A DNA stretch of 64,000 nucleotides, taken from positions 44,382-108,381 of the forward strand of contig NZ_LNQC01000074.1 in assembly GCF_001651855.1 (NCBI RefSeq), in the 5' to 3' direction. Source of the DNA: Sinorhizobium americanum (GTDB lineage: Bacteria > Pseudomonadota > Alphaproteobacteria > Rhizobiales > Rhizobiaceae). The notes under the pieces were generated by a model. The model worked only from the letters and a program-made list of their open reading frames with translations. It was not told the origin of the DNA and made no database searches. How positions within the stretch are numbered: the first letter of the stretch is position 1; each line of letters starts with the position of its first letter. The position numbers were made by a program, and so were the translations under genes. Shown in pieces: positions 53,926 through 61,565 of the stretch.

Positions 53926-54840
53926 CTATGACGGGGGCAGCGCCTTCAGGTAGGCGGCAATCGCCTCGCGCTCGGAGGCCGGAAGCTTTGCCATGTTCTT
54001 CTGCACCTCGACCATGGAGCCGCCGACGGAATCGTATTCGGGCGTGAAACCGGTCTCCAGGTAAGAGGCGATGTCCGACGCGCTCCAGCCGCCAATGCTC
54101 CTGGAGCCCGGGGTGATGTCGGGAATCCGCCCCTCGCCTTCCGGGTTCGGAGCGCCGGCCAGCCAGCGGCCCGCTTCGAAGCCGCCGAGTGCGTCGCGCG
54201 GCGTGTGACACTCGCCGCAATGGCCGGGGCCTTCGACGAGATATTGTCCGCGGGCGAGCTTCGGGTCGGCGCTGTCGACCTGAACCCGCGGCTCGTCGGT
54301 GAGATACAAGAGCTTCCAGCCGCCGAGCGCCAGACGGATATTATAGGGGAAAGGCAGATCATGCGGCGGCGTCACATTGGCGCTCTTCGGCAAGGTCCGC
54401 ATATAGCCGTAAAGGTCGTTGATGTCCTTGGCGGTCATCCGTGCATAGGAACCGAAGGGAAAGGACGGATAGAGATGCTCGCCATTCCTCCCCACCCCGC
54501 GCGTCATGGCGTTGCCGAACTCGGCGAGCGTCCAGCCGCCGATGCCGGCCGTCTCGTCCGGCGAGATATTCGGGGGGTAGAAGGTGCCGAAGGGGCTCTT
54601 CAGCGGCCGGCCACCCGACAGCACCAGTCGGGCATCGTCCTCGGCACGGGGTGCTGCATGGCAGCTGGTGCAGCCGCCCGCCCAGAAGACCCGCTCGCCA
54701 TTGGCGAGATCCGGCTCGCCCAGCCCCTCCCAATGGGCGGCATGCCAGGGGGCGGGCTTCGTCAGCCACCAGAAGGCGCCGGCGCCGACCGCTGCAAGTA
54801 GAACCAGACCGGACAAAAGCCGCCCCGCGCGCGCCCTCAT
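53926..54840 (-). CDS. Di-haem c-type cytochrome
   Basis: A 304-residue exported cytochrome. An N-terminal membrane/signal helix (LLSGLVLLAAVGAGAFWWL) precedes two cytochrome c domains with CTSCH (about residue 43) and CGECH (about 187), and methionine-containing ligand regions. It resembles the cytochrome subunit of alcohol- or gluconate-dehydrogenase type complexes or the diheme SoxA/TsdA-like electron carriers; the partner is not in the window except possibly gcd. The start at 54840 has AAGGAG five bases upstream. The cytochrome c' gene lies upstream on the same strand, with a palindromic terminator between. Confidence 0.85.
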   Translation of the reverse strand: MRARAGRLLSGLVLLAAVGAGAFWWLTKPAPWHAAHWEGLGEPDLANGERVFWAGGCTSCHAAPRAEDDARLVLSGGRPLKSPFGTFYPPNISPDETAGIGGWTLAEFGNAMTRGVGRNGEHLYPSFPFGSYARMTAKDINDLYGYMRTLPKSANVTPPHDLPFPYNIRLALGGWKLLYLTDEPRVQVDSADPKLARGQYLVEGPGHCGECHTPRDALGGFEAGRWLAGAPNPEGEGRIPDITPGSRSIGGWSASDIASYLETGFTPEYDSVGGSMVEVQKNMAKLPASEREAIAAYLKALPPS

Positions 54841-54869
54841 CATCTCTCCTTCGTCTTCAAGACAGAAAT

Positions 54870-54896
54870 AAATGCGCCGGGTAGACCGGCGCATTT
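54870..54896 (-). terminator. Perfect 11-base hairpin between two cytochrome genes
   Basis: AAATGCGCCGG, five-base loop, CCGGCGCATTT (exact complements), followed on the minus strand by ATTTCTG. Probably terminates most cytochrome c' transcripts before the di-haem cytochrome gene; some read-through is likely. Confidence 0.6.
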
Positions 54897-54919
54897 AACG
54901 GACCAAGCAGTGGCGTCCG

Positions 54920-55366
54920 CTATTCTTTCTTCAGACGATAGCTCTCATGACAGCTGGCGCAATCCTTGCCGAGGACGCCGAGTGCGGCGCCGACGCCGGC
55001 CTGGTCGGCGGGCAGCTCGGCAAGAATCTTCTCGGCATCGCCACCGAGCTTGGCGGCCTTCGCCTTGAAGTCATCCATGTTCTGCCAGATCTTCGGGCTC
55101 GCCTCCGTTTCCATACCGGTCTCGGAGCCGGCCGGGAAATGATTCGGGAAGACTTTGACCGTCTCGCTGATCGTCGACAGCGACGCTTTGACGATTTCGG
55201 CATCATAAGGCTTTTCGCCCTTGGCGATACCGCTCAGCGCACCGGCAGCCTGGCCCACCTTCTTCATCAGTTGCTGGCGGACCGCCTGAGGTTCACCGGC
55301 GGCGGTGACGGCGGTCACACCCAAGCCTGCGAGGACGGCTGCAAGCATAAGAGCTCGTATCTTCAT
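54920..55366 (-). CDS. Cytochrome c' (c-556 type)
   Basis: A 148-residue periplasmic cytochrome with a signal peptide (KIRALMLAAVLAGLGVTAVTAA), a four-helix-bundle body and the C-terminal haem motif CASCH in GKDCASCHESYRLKKE, the cytochrome c' position. Such proteins bind NO and contribute to NO or oxidative stress tolerance. The start is one of two adjacent ATG codons (55369 or 55366) behind CGGAG; the second has better spacing. Transcribed towards the di-haem cytochrome gene. Confidence 0.9.
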   Translation of the reverse strand: MKIRALMLAAVLAGLGVTAVTAAGEPQAVRQQLMKKVGQAAGALSGIAKGEKPYDAEIVKASLSTISETVKVFPNHFPAGSETGMETEASPKIWQNMDDFKAKAAKLGGDAEKILAELPADQAGVGAALGVLGKDCASCHESYRLKKE

Positions 55367-55580
55367 CATGTTCTCCGGTCGTTCGAACCCGCTCGCGCGG
55401 CTTCCTGTTGAAGGCGCCGGCATGATGGCATCTTGGCTTTTCGACGGAAGTAACATTTTCTTGATGTGCTTGTCATTTCAGCACAATTCGCCGCGCTATA
55501 CCTTAAGGCGCGGCAGAACTTGCGCGAACAATAACATGAATTCCTTGTTCATGTTTAATACTTGAAGGGAGCACAGCAAA

Positions 55581-56219
55581 TCACCGGGCGGCGCTCCAAC
55601 CCTGCCAAACGGTGAATATGGCGATTGCGACAAGCAGCAGGCCGGCACCGCGGCCGATGGCAACCGTCGCTACCGGACTGCCGACCAGCAGGTCGCGGCC
55701 GCGGCCGGCGGCGAGCGCCAGCCCGCCATAGACGGCAAGCTGCGTCACGGCGATCATCAGAGCCATCACCGCGGCCTGCGACCAGACGGGACCGAATTGC
55801 GGCTTCAGGAATTGGGGATAGACGGCGAGCATGAAGAGATAGGCCTTGGGATTCATCAGGCTCGTCATGGCCCCCTGGCGGAAGCTTGCCCAGCGCGACA
55901 GCCGCCTGCCCTCGTCGACACCGCCGATGGTGATCGAACTGCGCAGCAACGAAAAACCGATCCAGGCGATATAGGCGGCGCCGGCGACGAGGAGCACATT
56001 GAAGAGCTCCGGCACCAGATGCAGCACGACGCTGACGCCGAGCGCGGCATAGAGCGTATGCAGCACGCCGCCCGCCATGATGCCCGCCGTCGCGGCCAGC
56101 CCGGACGTCCGCCCGCCGGTTATCGCATTGGCCAGCACGAAGACCATGTCCATGCCCGGGACGATGATGATGCCGAACAGAAGGGTGAAGAAAAGCCAGA
56201 GATTTTCAGCGTAGGTCAT
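55581..56219 (-). CDS. LysE family amino-acid exporter
   Basis: A 212-residue translocator with six transmembrane helices. The family sequence is PGMDMVFVLANAITGGRTSGLAATAGI near the N-terminus and GAMTSLMNPKAYLFMLAVYPQFL in the middle. LysE/RhtB proteins export amino acids, quorum-sensing lactone-type compounds or related metabolites. It is divergent from a WYL regulator, with a perfect operator-like palindrome between them. Confidence 0.9.
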   Translation of the reverse strand: MTYAENLWLFFTLLFGIIIVPGMDMVFVLANAITGGRTSGLAATAGIMAGGVLHTLYAALGVSVVLHLVPELFNVLLVAGAAYIAWIGFSLLRSSITIGGVDEGRRLSRWASFRQGAMTSLMNPKAYLFMLAVYPQFLKPQFGPVWSQAAVMALMIAVTQLAVYGGLALAAGRGRDLLVGSPVATVAIGRGAGLLLVAIAIFTVWQGWSAAR

Positions 56220-56305
56220 GTCAGTTGCTCATCGACGTTGTATGGAAGTTCAGGTCCGAATTGCCGAGTTGTCAATCCGTTGACGCTTGCTATAGCGCCG
56301 CTCAA

Positions 56306-56323
56306 CTGACAGGGTTCTGTCAG
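56306..56323. promoter_or_regulatory. Perfect palindrome between LysE and WYL genes
   Basis: CTGACAG-GGTT-CTGTCAG, seven-base arms, 29 bases before the regulator start and 87 bases from the LysE start. Probably the operator of the neighbouring WYL regulator, controlling both genes. Confidence 0.6.
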
Positions 56324-56351
56324 GAGCGTTCGGACTTCCGGAGTTTTCGCG

Positions 56352-57065
56352 ATGCGCAAGGCGGCGCGGCTTTTCGAGATCATCCAGATATTGCGGCTTG
56401 CCCGTAAGCCGATCACGGCCGCCGAGATCGCGGAGAAACTCGAGGTCACGCCGCGCTCGATCTATCGCGATATCGTCGCCCTGCAGGCGATGCGCGTGCC
56501 GATCGAAGGGGAGCGCGGTCTCGGCTATATTCTGAGGCCCGGCTTCGATCTGCCGCCGCTGATGTTTTCGATCGAGGAGACGGAAGCGATCGTCCTGGCG
56601 CTAGCGCTGCTGGCCCGCACCGGCGACGAGGAATTGAAGACCGCGGCCCAACGCGTCAATCGCAAGATCACCGGTGCCGTCCCCGAACCGCTGCGCCAAA
56701 CATTCCAGTCGCAGGCGCTGCACGCCTGGGGCACGATCGCCGCCCCGCCGCCCGCGGTCGACCTCGCCATGATCCGCCGCGCGATCCGCGACGAGCAGAA
56801 GCTCGCGCTCGACTATCGCGACGAACTCGGGCGGTCGACGGAGCGCACCGTCTGGCCGCTGGCGCTGATCTACTATTCGGAGCATGCGATGATGGTCGCC
56901 TGGTGCGAATTGCGCCAGGACATCCGCAACTTCCGCGCCGACCGGGTGGAGCATTGCGAGCCGATCGGGGCCTTCTTCCGAGGTGAAGGCGAGAAGCTTC
57001 GGCAAGCGTGGATCGCCGGCTGGAAGATAAATGCCGTTCGATCTTTCGCTTCGGGCACAGTGTAA
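56352..57065 (+). CDS. HTH-WYL transcriptional regulator (YafY type)
   Basis: A 237-residue regulator: an HTH_11 domain (AARLFEIIQILRLARKPITAAEIAEKLEVTPRSIYRDIVALQAM) and a WYL domain (about 135-225; KLALDYRDELGRSTERTVWPLALIYYSEHAMMVAWCELRQDIRNFRADRVE). WYL domains bind ligands, often nucleotides. GGAG lies ahead of the ATG. The palindrome in its promoter suggests autoregulation and control of the LysE exporter. Confidence 0.88.
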   Translation: MRKAARLFEIIQILRLARKPITAAEIAEKLEVTPRSIYRDIVALQAMRVPIEGERGLGYILRPGFDLPPLMFSIEETEAIVLALALLARTGDEELKTAAQRVNRKITGAVPEPLRQTFQSQALHAWGTIAAPPPAVDLAMIRRAIRDEQKLALDYRDELGRSTERTVWPLALIYYSEHAMMVAWCELRQDIRNFRADRVEHCEPIGAFFRGEGEKLRQAWIAGWKINAVRSFASGTV

Positions 57066-57107
57066 TTGATCGCGAAGAAAATATCAGTCTCGCCGGCGGA
57101 CCGACAA

Positions 57108-57135
57108 CGAAAAGGCCCGACGCAAGCGCCGGGCC
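57108..57135 (-). terminator. Intrinsic terminator of sodB
   Basis: On the minus strand: GGCCCG, ten-base loop, CGGGCC, then TTTTCG. It lies 27 bases past the sodB stop. Confidence 0.75.
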
Positions 57136-57161
57136 GAATCTCGTGCATAAGAACCAAATGG

Positions 57162-57764
57162 TTACTTCGCCGCTGCCTCGTACATTTCGAGGACGTAATC
57201 CCAGTTGATGAGATTGTCGACGAAAGCCTCGAGGTATTTCGGACGGGCATTGCGGTAATCGATGTAATAGGAATGCTCCCAGACGTCGACGCCGAGGATT
57301 GGCGAGGCGCCGTGCACGAGCGGGTTTTCGCCGTTCGGGGTCTTGGAGATTTCGAGCTTGCCGTTCTTGACCGAGAGCCAGGCCCAGCCGGAGCCGAACT
57401 GGGCGGTGCCGGCGGCGATGAAGTCGGCGCGGAACTTGTCGTAGCCGCCGAGATCGGACTTGATGGCCGCGTCGAGCTTGCCAGGCAGGCTGGTGCCGCC
57501 GCCGCCCTTCTTCATCCACTTCCAGAAGTGGATGTGGTTGTAGTGCTGGCCGGCATTGTTGAACAGCGGCTGGTTGGTGCCGTAGGACTTCTTGACGATC
57601 TCCTCGACCGAAAGATTGGAAAGACCGGCTTCCTCGGCGAGCTTGTTGCCGTTCGTCACATAGGCGAGGTGATGCTTGTCGTGGTGGTATTCGAGCGTCT
57701 CGCGCGACATATAGGGCGCGAGCGCGTCGTAGTCATAGGGAAGGTTCGGCAATTCGAAAGCCAT
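57162..57764 (-). CDS. sodB: Fe/Mn superoxide dismutase
   Basis: A 200-residue cytosolic superoxide dismutase. Metal ligands: His in EYHHDKHHLAYV (about 27), His in NHIHFWKWM (about 77), and Asp and His in LGVDVWEHSYYIDYRN (about 161-165). GGAWL-type metal selectivity residues read GSGWAWLSV. Rhizobial enzymes of this type accept Fe or Mn. The start at 57764 has GAGGAG upstream; a longer frame begins at 57785. Single-gene unit with its own terminator, converging with the WYL gene. Confidence 0.95.
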   Translation of the reverse strand: MAFELPNLPYDYDALAPYMSRETLEYHHDKHHLAYVTNGNKLAEEAGLSNLSVEEIVKKSYGTNQPLFNNAGQHYNHIHFWKWMKKGGGGTSLPGKLDAAIKSDLGGYDKFRADFIAAGTAQFGSGWAWLSVKNGKLEISKTPNGENPLVHGASPILGVDVWEHSYYIDYRNARPKYLEAFVDNLINWDYVLEMYEAAAK

Positions 57765-57994
57765 TGTGGCATCTCCTCTTGGCATTGGATTTCGTGACGG
57801 AAATCAGTGAGCGGGAACATAGGCACCGCCTTTGCGGGAGGCAACCGATGCGGTGCCAAAATTTCTCTGAGCCACGCAAAATACTTTCATTCGGCGATCG
57901 GGTGCGCGTTTGACGCGAATGTCGACGCAGAGGATTCCTGTCCTATTTAACGGAGACGAACCAACTGACTTCGCCGTCGGCACAGGAGGAAAGA

Positions 57995-58405
57995 ATGGAA
58001 TTCCATCAGGGCCGTCTCATCGACCACGTGCACCTGCGCGTCCGGGATCTCGCCGTCAGCAAGCGCTTCTATCAGGCAGTGCTTGGGGCGCTTGGCCATC
58101 GGCCCACCTACGAGACCGACGCATTTTTTGCGTTCGACGAGTTCTTCGTCGATCAGGCGGATGATTATCGTACCCGCGTCCATATCGCCTTCCAGGCCTC
58201 CGGTCCGGACGCGGTGCAGCGCTTTTACGATGTCGGCCTCGCCAATGGCGGCACGGACAACGGAGCGCCCGGCGAGCGCCACTATCACCCGGGCTATTTC
58301 GCCGCCTTTCTGCTGGATCCCGACGGCAACAATATCGAGGCGGTTCATCATGGGCCAACGACGCGATCGTCCGCCGATGTGGTCGTCCGGCCCGTCGAGA
58401 TTTGA
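57995..58405 (+). CDS. VOC family protein (glyoxalase/bleomycin-resistance fold)
   Basis: A 136-residue single-domain VOC protein: MEFHQGRLIDHVHLRVRDLAVSKRFYQAVLGALG is the first half-fold, and LLDPDGNNIEAVHHGP contains the expected metal-ligand glutamate near the C-terminus. Possible metal ligands are His in DHVHLRV and RHYHPGYF. AGGAGG lies before the ATG. The substrate is unknown. It converges with a second glyoxalase-type gene. Confidence 0.87.
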   Translation: MEFHQGRLIDHVHLRVRDLAVSKRFYQAVLGALGHRPTYETDAFFAFDEFFVDQADDYRTRVHIAFQASGPDAVQRFYDVGLANGGTDNGAPGERHYHPGYFAAFLLDPDGNNIEAVHHGPTTRSSADVVVRPVEI

Positions 58406-58491
58406 GGTTGGAGCCTTTCAGGTCGGGAGGCCGCCGTTCGTCCTGCCAGTGCTGGGCATCGCCACGGCTCCCCATCAGATAGGTGGCCGGC

Positions 58492-59040
58492 CTATCGCTC
58501 CTTCAACTCCATGAAGCGGATGCGGTTATTGAAGGGATCGATAACTGTGACTTCGAGCCGCGTTCCTTCGTCCTCGAGACCAGGCCGCATGTAGCGATAG
58601 TTCTTGGCGATGAGTTCCTTGTGGAACGCGCGGATGCCTCTCATGTAGACGCACATGTTGCCGCCGGGCGTCGCATCTCCCGCATGCTCTGATAGATGCA
58701 GCTTCAGTCCGCCTCGCGAGATCTGCGTGTAAAGCGGGAAATCGTCGCCATAGCGGTGTTCCCAGTCGACCGCGAAGCCCAGGAAACCAAGATAGAATTC
58801 GTGGGCCTTTGCCACGTCGAAGATCCGGACGATCGGCACCGCCTGTTCGAACGCGATCTCCGCGCCCTCCCCAGCGGTTCCCGCGGCTTCGAGTTTCGCC
58901 GACAGGATGTTCCAGGTGGCAAGCCCGAACTGGCGGGCGACGATCTCGAGCGCCTCGCTGTGGGCGATCGTCATTTGATGGTCGGCAAGGGCATCACGCA
59001 GGGCCTTCGCCATGGCCTTGGCATCGCGATAGTCGCGCAT
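58492..59040 (-). CDS. Glyoxalase superfamily protein with N-terminal helical domain
   Basis: A 182-residue protein. The first 50 residues (RDYRDAKAMAKALRDALADHQMTIAHSEALEIVARQFGLATWN) are the helical segment found in the glyoxalase superfamily form of bleomycin-resistance-like proteins. The VOC domain follows (AVPIVRIFDVAKAHEFYLGFLGFAVDWEHRYG). AAGGAA lies ahead of the ATG. Such proteins can bind drugs or toxins, but the ligand here is unknown. Confidence 0.85.
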   Translation of the reverse strand: MRDYRDAKAMAKALRDALADHQMTIAHSEALEIVARQFGLATWNILSAKLEAAGTAGEGAEIAFEQAVPIVRIFDVAKAHEFYLGFLGFAVDWEHRYGDDFPLYTQISRGGLKLHLSEHAGDATPGGNMCVYMRGIRAFHKELIAKNYRYMRPGLEDEGTRLEVTVIDPFNNRIRFMELKER

Positions 59041-59240
59041 TTCCGTTCCTTGTCACGGCGAAGCCTTCGTTAGCGCCCGCATTACCAACGCCTTCGCCCG
59101 ACTGTCGAACGGGTGAGCAAGGATCAGTGGAGGCGTTCGCCATGCCCTTGTCGGGCGCGGGCTGCCGGCCGCCTCCGGCCGTGCATCAACCTATCCGCTC
59201 ACACGGCTTTTGTCAGCCGGAATGTTGCGCTTGCACCGTC

Positions 59241-60122
59241 CTAGACGTCGCCGCTCGAATGCGCCCAGTCCATGTAGAGATCACGCGCCTTGGCGGTGAT
59301 CGGGCCGGCTTGCAGGTCGCGGTCGTCAAGGCGGGTCACCGGCAGCACCTTCGAATAGTTGCCGGTGGTGAAAATCTCGTCGGCCGCCTCGAAATCGGTC
59401 ATCGTCAGCGTCGTTTCGATCACCTCGAAGCCCGCTTCGCGCAACAGGCTCATGACGCGCGAGCGGGTGATGCCGGCGAGGAAGGTGCGGTTGGCGGCCG
59501 GGGTGAAGACGACGCCGTCCCTGACCATGAAGATGTTGGAAGAGCCGGTCTCGGCGATGTTGCCGAGCATGTCGCGCACCAGCGCATTGTCGAAACCGCG
59601 CGAGCGCGCTTCCTGGAGGATGCGGGCGTTATTGGGATAGAGGCAGCCGGCCTTGGCGTCCGTCGGCATGCATTCGAGCGTCGGGCGGCGGAAGGGCGAC
59701 AGCGTCAGCGCCGAACCGGCATGGGCGTTGCCCATCGGCGCCTCGAACAGGCACAGCGCAAAGCGGGTCGATTCCGGATCGACCGCCACGACGCTCCAGG
59801 ACCCATGCTCGCCCCAATACATCGGCTTGACGTAGATGGCCGTCTTGCCGTCGAATTTCTTCACGCCCTCGAAGCTCAAGGCTCCGATCTCCTCGGCGGC
59901 CATTGTGGGCTTCAGGCCGAGCGCTTCCGCGGAACGATTGACGCGCTGACAATGGAGGTCGAGGTCCGGGGCGATGCCGTCGAACCAGCGGGCGCCATCG
60001 AACACCGTCGAGCCAAGCCACATGGCGTGCGACGTCGGGCCGATCAGTGGCGGGTTTCCGGACAGCCATTCGCCGTCGACATAGGTCCAGGTGGTGGATC
60101 GGGGGGATGTATCGACGGCCAT
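59241..60122 (-). CDS. ilvE: Branched-chain amino-acid aminotransferase (class IV PLP)
   Basis: A 293-residue fold-type IV aminotransferase that moves the amino group between glutamate and branched-chain keto acids. The PLP lysine is in ECMPTDAKAGCLYPNNARI (about 160), with the Glu that contacts the pyridine nitrogen in NIAETGSSNIFMV (about 195-207), and TGNYSKVLPVTRLDDR near the end. GGAGAG precedes the ATG. The family also includes D-amino-acid and aminodeoxychorismate enzymes, so the substrate is inferred. S. meliloti has an ilvE next to sodB, which agrees. Confidence 0.85.
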   Translation of the reverse strand: MAVDTSPRSTTWTYVDGEWLSGNPPLIGPTSHAMWLGSTVFDGARWFDGIAPDLDLHCQRVNRSAEALGLKPTMAAEEIGALSFEGVKKFDGKTAIYVKPMYWGEHGSWSVVAVDPESTRFALCLFEAPMGNAHAGSALTLSPFRRPTLECMPTDAKAGCLYPNNARILQEARSRGFDNALVRDMLGNIAETGSSNIFMVRDGVVFTPAANRTFLAGITRSRVMSLLREAGFEVIETTLTMTDFEAADEIFTTGNYSKVLPVTRLDDRDLQAGPITAKARDLYMDWAHSSGDV

Positions 60123-60277
60123 CGGACTCTCCTCTTGTCCTTCGCTGCTGTCCCGATCTAGCCCGAAAAAGCAGCATCAGAGTGAATGGGTACATCAAAA
60201 AATGTCATGGCGTCCATTGTGGAGCCTCCCCGCACCGCGTGCCAGAATAACGAAACAGAAATGGAGACCGATCGCCA

Positions 60278-61318
60278 ATGAAAGCGATGTATTACGAAGC
60301 CTTCGAGAAAACGCCGGAAATCCGGACGCTGCCCGATCCGAGCCCCAGCGAAAACGGCGTCGTCATCAAGGTCGAGGCGACCGGTCTCTGCCGCAGCGAC
60401 TGGCACGGCTGGATGGGCCACGACCCGGACATCCGCCTGCCGCATGTGCCCGGCCATGAACTGGCCGGAACGATCGCCGCCGCCGGGCGCGGCGTCCTCA
60501 ACTACAAGGTCGGCGACCGGGTGACCGTGCCCTTCGTCTCCGGCTGCGGACGCTGCGGCGAATGCCGCTCCGGCAACCAGCAGGTCTGCGAGGCACAGTT
60601 CCAGCCGGGCTTCACCCATTGGGGTTCCTTTGCCGAATATGTGGCGCTCGACTTCGCCGACCAGAACCTCGTGAACCTGCCGGAGAGCATGGATTTTGCG
60701 ACGGCCGCCAGCCTCGGCTGCCGCTTCGCCACCTCCTTCCGGGCGATCGCCGACCAGGCCCGCGTTCAAGGGGGCGAATGGGTGGCGGTGCACGGCTGCG
60801 GCGGCGTCGGTCTTTCGGCGATCATGATCGCCGCAGCGCTCGGCGCTAACCCGATCGCCATCGATATTTCCGAGGAAAAGCTCGCATTCGCGCAGACGCT
60901 CGGCGCGGTCGCCGCGATCAATGCGCGTGACACGGATGACATCGCCGCCGCTGTCAAGGAGATCACCCAAGGCGGCGCGCATGTCTCGATCGACGCGCTC
61001 GGCTCGCCCGTCACCTGCTTCAACTCGATCAGGAACCTGCGCCGCCGCGGCCGCCATGTGCAGGTCGGGCTGATGCTCGCCGAACATGCGACGCCTCAGA
61101 TCCCGATGGCGCAGGTGATCGGCCACGAGCTCGAAATCTACGGCAGCCACGGCATGCAGGCCTGGCGCTACGACGCAATGCTGTCGATGATCGTGGTCGG
61201 CAAGCTTGAACCGAAGCGGCTGATCGGCCGCGAGATCTCGCTCGAAGAGGCGGTGCCGGCGCTCGTGACGATGGACCGGGCGACGGACCTCGGCATCAAT
61301 GTGATCACGCGATTCTGA
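60278..61318 (+). CDS. Zinc-dependent alcohol dehydrogenase (MDR family)
   Basis: A 346-residue medium-chain dehydrogenase. Catalytic zinc ligands: Cys38 ([11 protein letters not shown]), His60-Glu61 (PGHELAG) and Cys148. Structural zinc cysteines: 90, 93, 96 and 104 ([15 protein letters not shown]). The Rossmann motif is GCGGVG (173-178). It oxidises alcohols or reduces aldehydes with NAD(P). Starts 156 bases from the divergent ilvE gene, behind GGAG. The substrate is unknown. Confidence 0.9.
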   Translation: MKAMYYEAFEKTPEIRTLPDPSPSENGVVIKVEATGLCRSDWHGWMGHDPDIRLPHVPGHELAGTIAAAGRGVLNYKVGDRVTVPFVSGCGRCGECRSGNQQVCEAQFQPGFTHWGSFAEYVALDFADQNLVNLPESMDFATAASLGCRFATSFRAIADQARVQGGEWVAVHGCGGVGLSAIMIAAALGANPIAIDISEEKLAFAQTLGAVAAINARDTDDIAAAVKEITQGGAHVSIDALGSPVTCFNSIRNLRRRGRHVQVGLMLAEHATPQIPMAQVIGHELEIYGSHGMQAWRYDAMLSMIVVGKLEPKRLIGREISLEEAVPALVTMDRATDLGINVITRF

Positions 61319-61369
61319 GGTAAGTGCGAGGCGACCGCGCCCGTCCCACGGGCCGCTCAAGGGCTTCCT

Positions 61370-61545
61370 CCCAAAAAGACCCCTCCCCAACCCCTCCCCA
61401 CAGGTGGGAGGGGCTTAATCTGCCGCCCTCGCTCCCCCCTCTCATTGGTAGCGGCAGATGGGAAGGCGGAAAATGGCAGTCCGGCGCAGCGGCCGCCAAG
61501 CCCTCCCCCTTGTGGGGAGGGGTTGGGGAGGGGTCTTACAGAGCG
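61370..61545. repeat. Long GC-rich inverted repeat element
   Basis: Two 40-base arms, 61377-61416 and 61498-61537, are reverse complements apart from a few bases; each is built on ACCCCTCCCCAACCCCTCCCC. An 81-base middle lies between. This is probably a rhizobial palindromic intergenic element. It sits between the alcohol dehydrogenase gene and the methyltransferase remnant, so it may also form a stable RNA hairpin at the ends of both transcripts. Confidence 0.75.
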
Positions 61546-61565
61546 GATTTGGAGAGCCGCGAGAA

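Noticed and set aside
55490..55514. GCCGCGC/GCGCGGC hairpin upstream of the cytochrome c' gene
   Set aside because: Seven-base stem with an 11-base loop and no U-run; could be an operator, but nothing else supports it.
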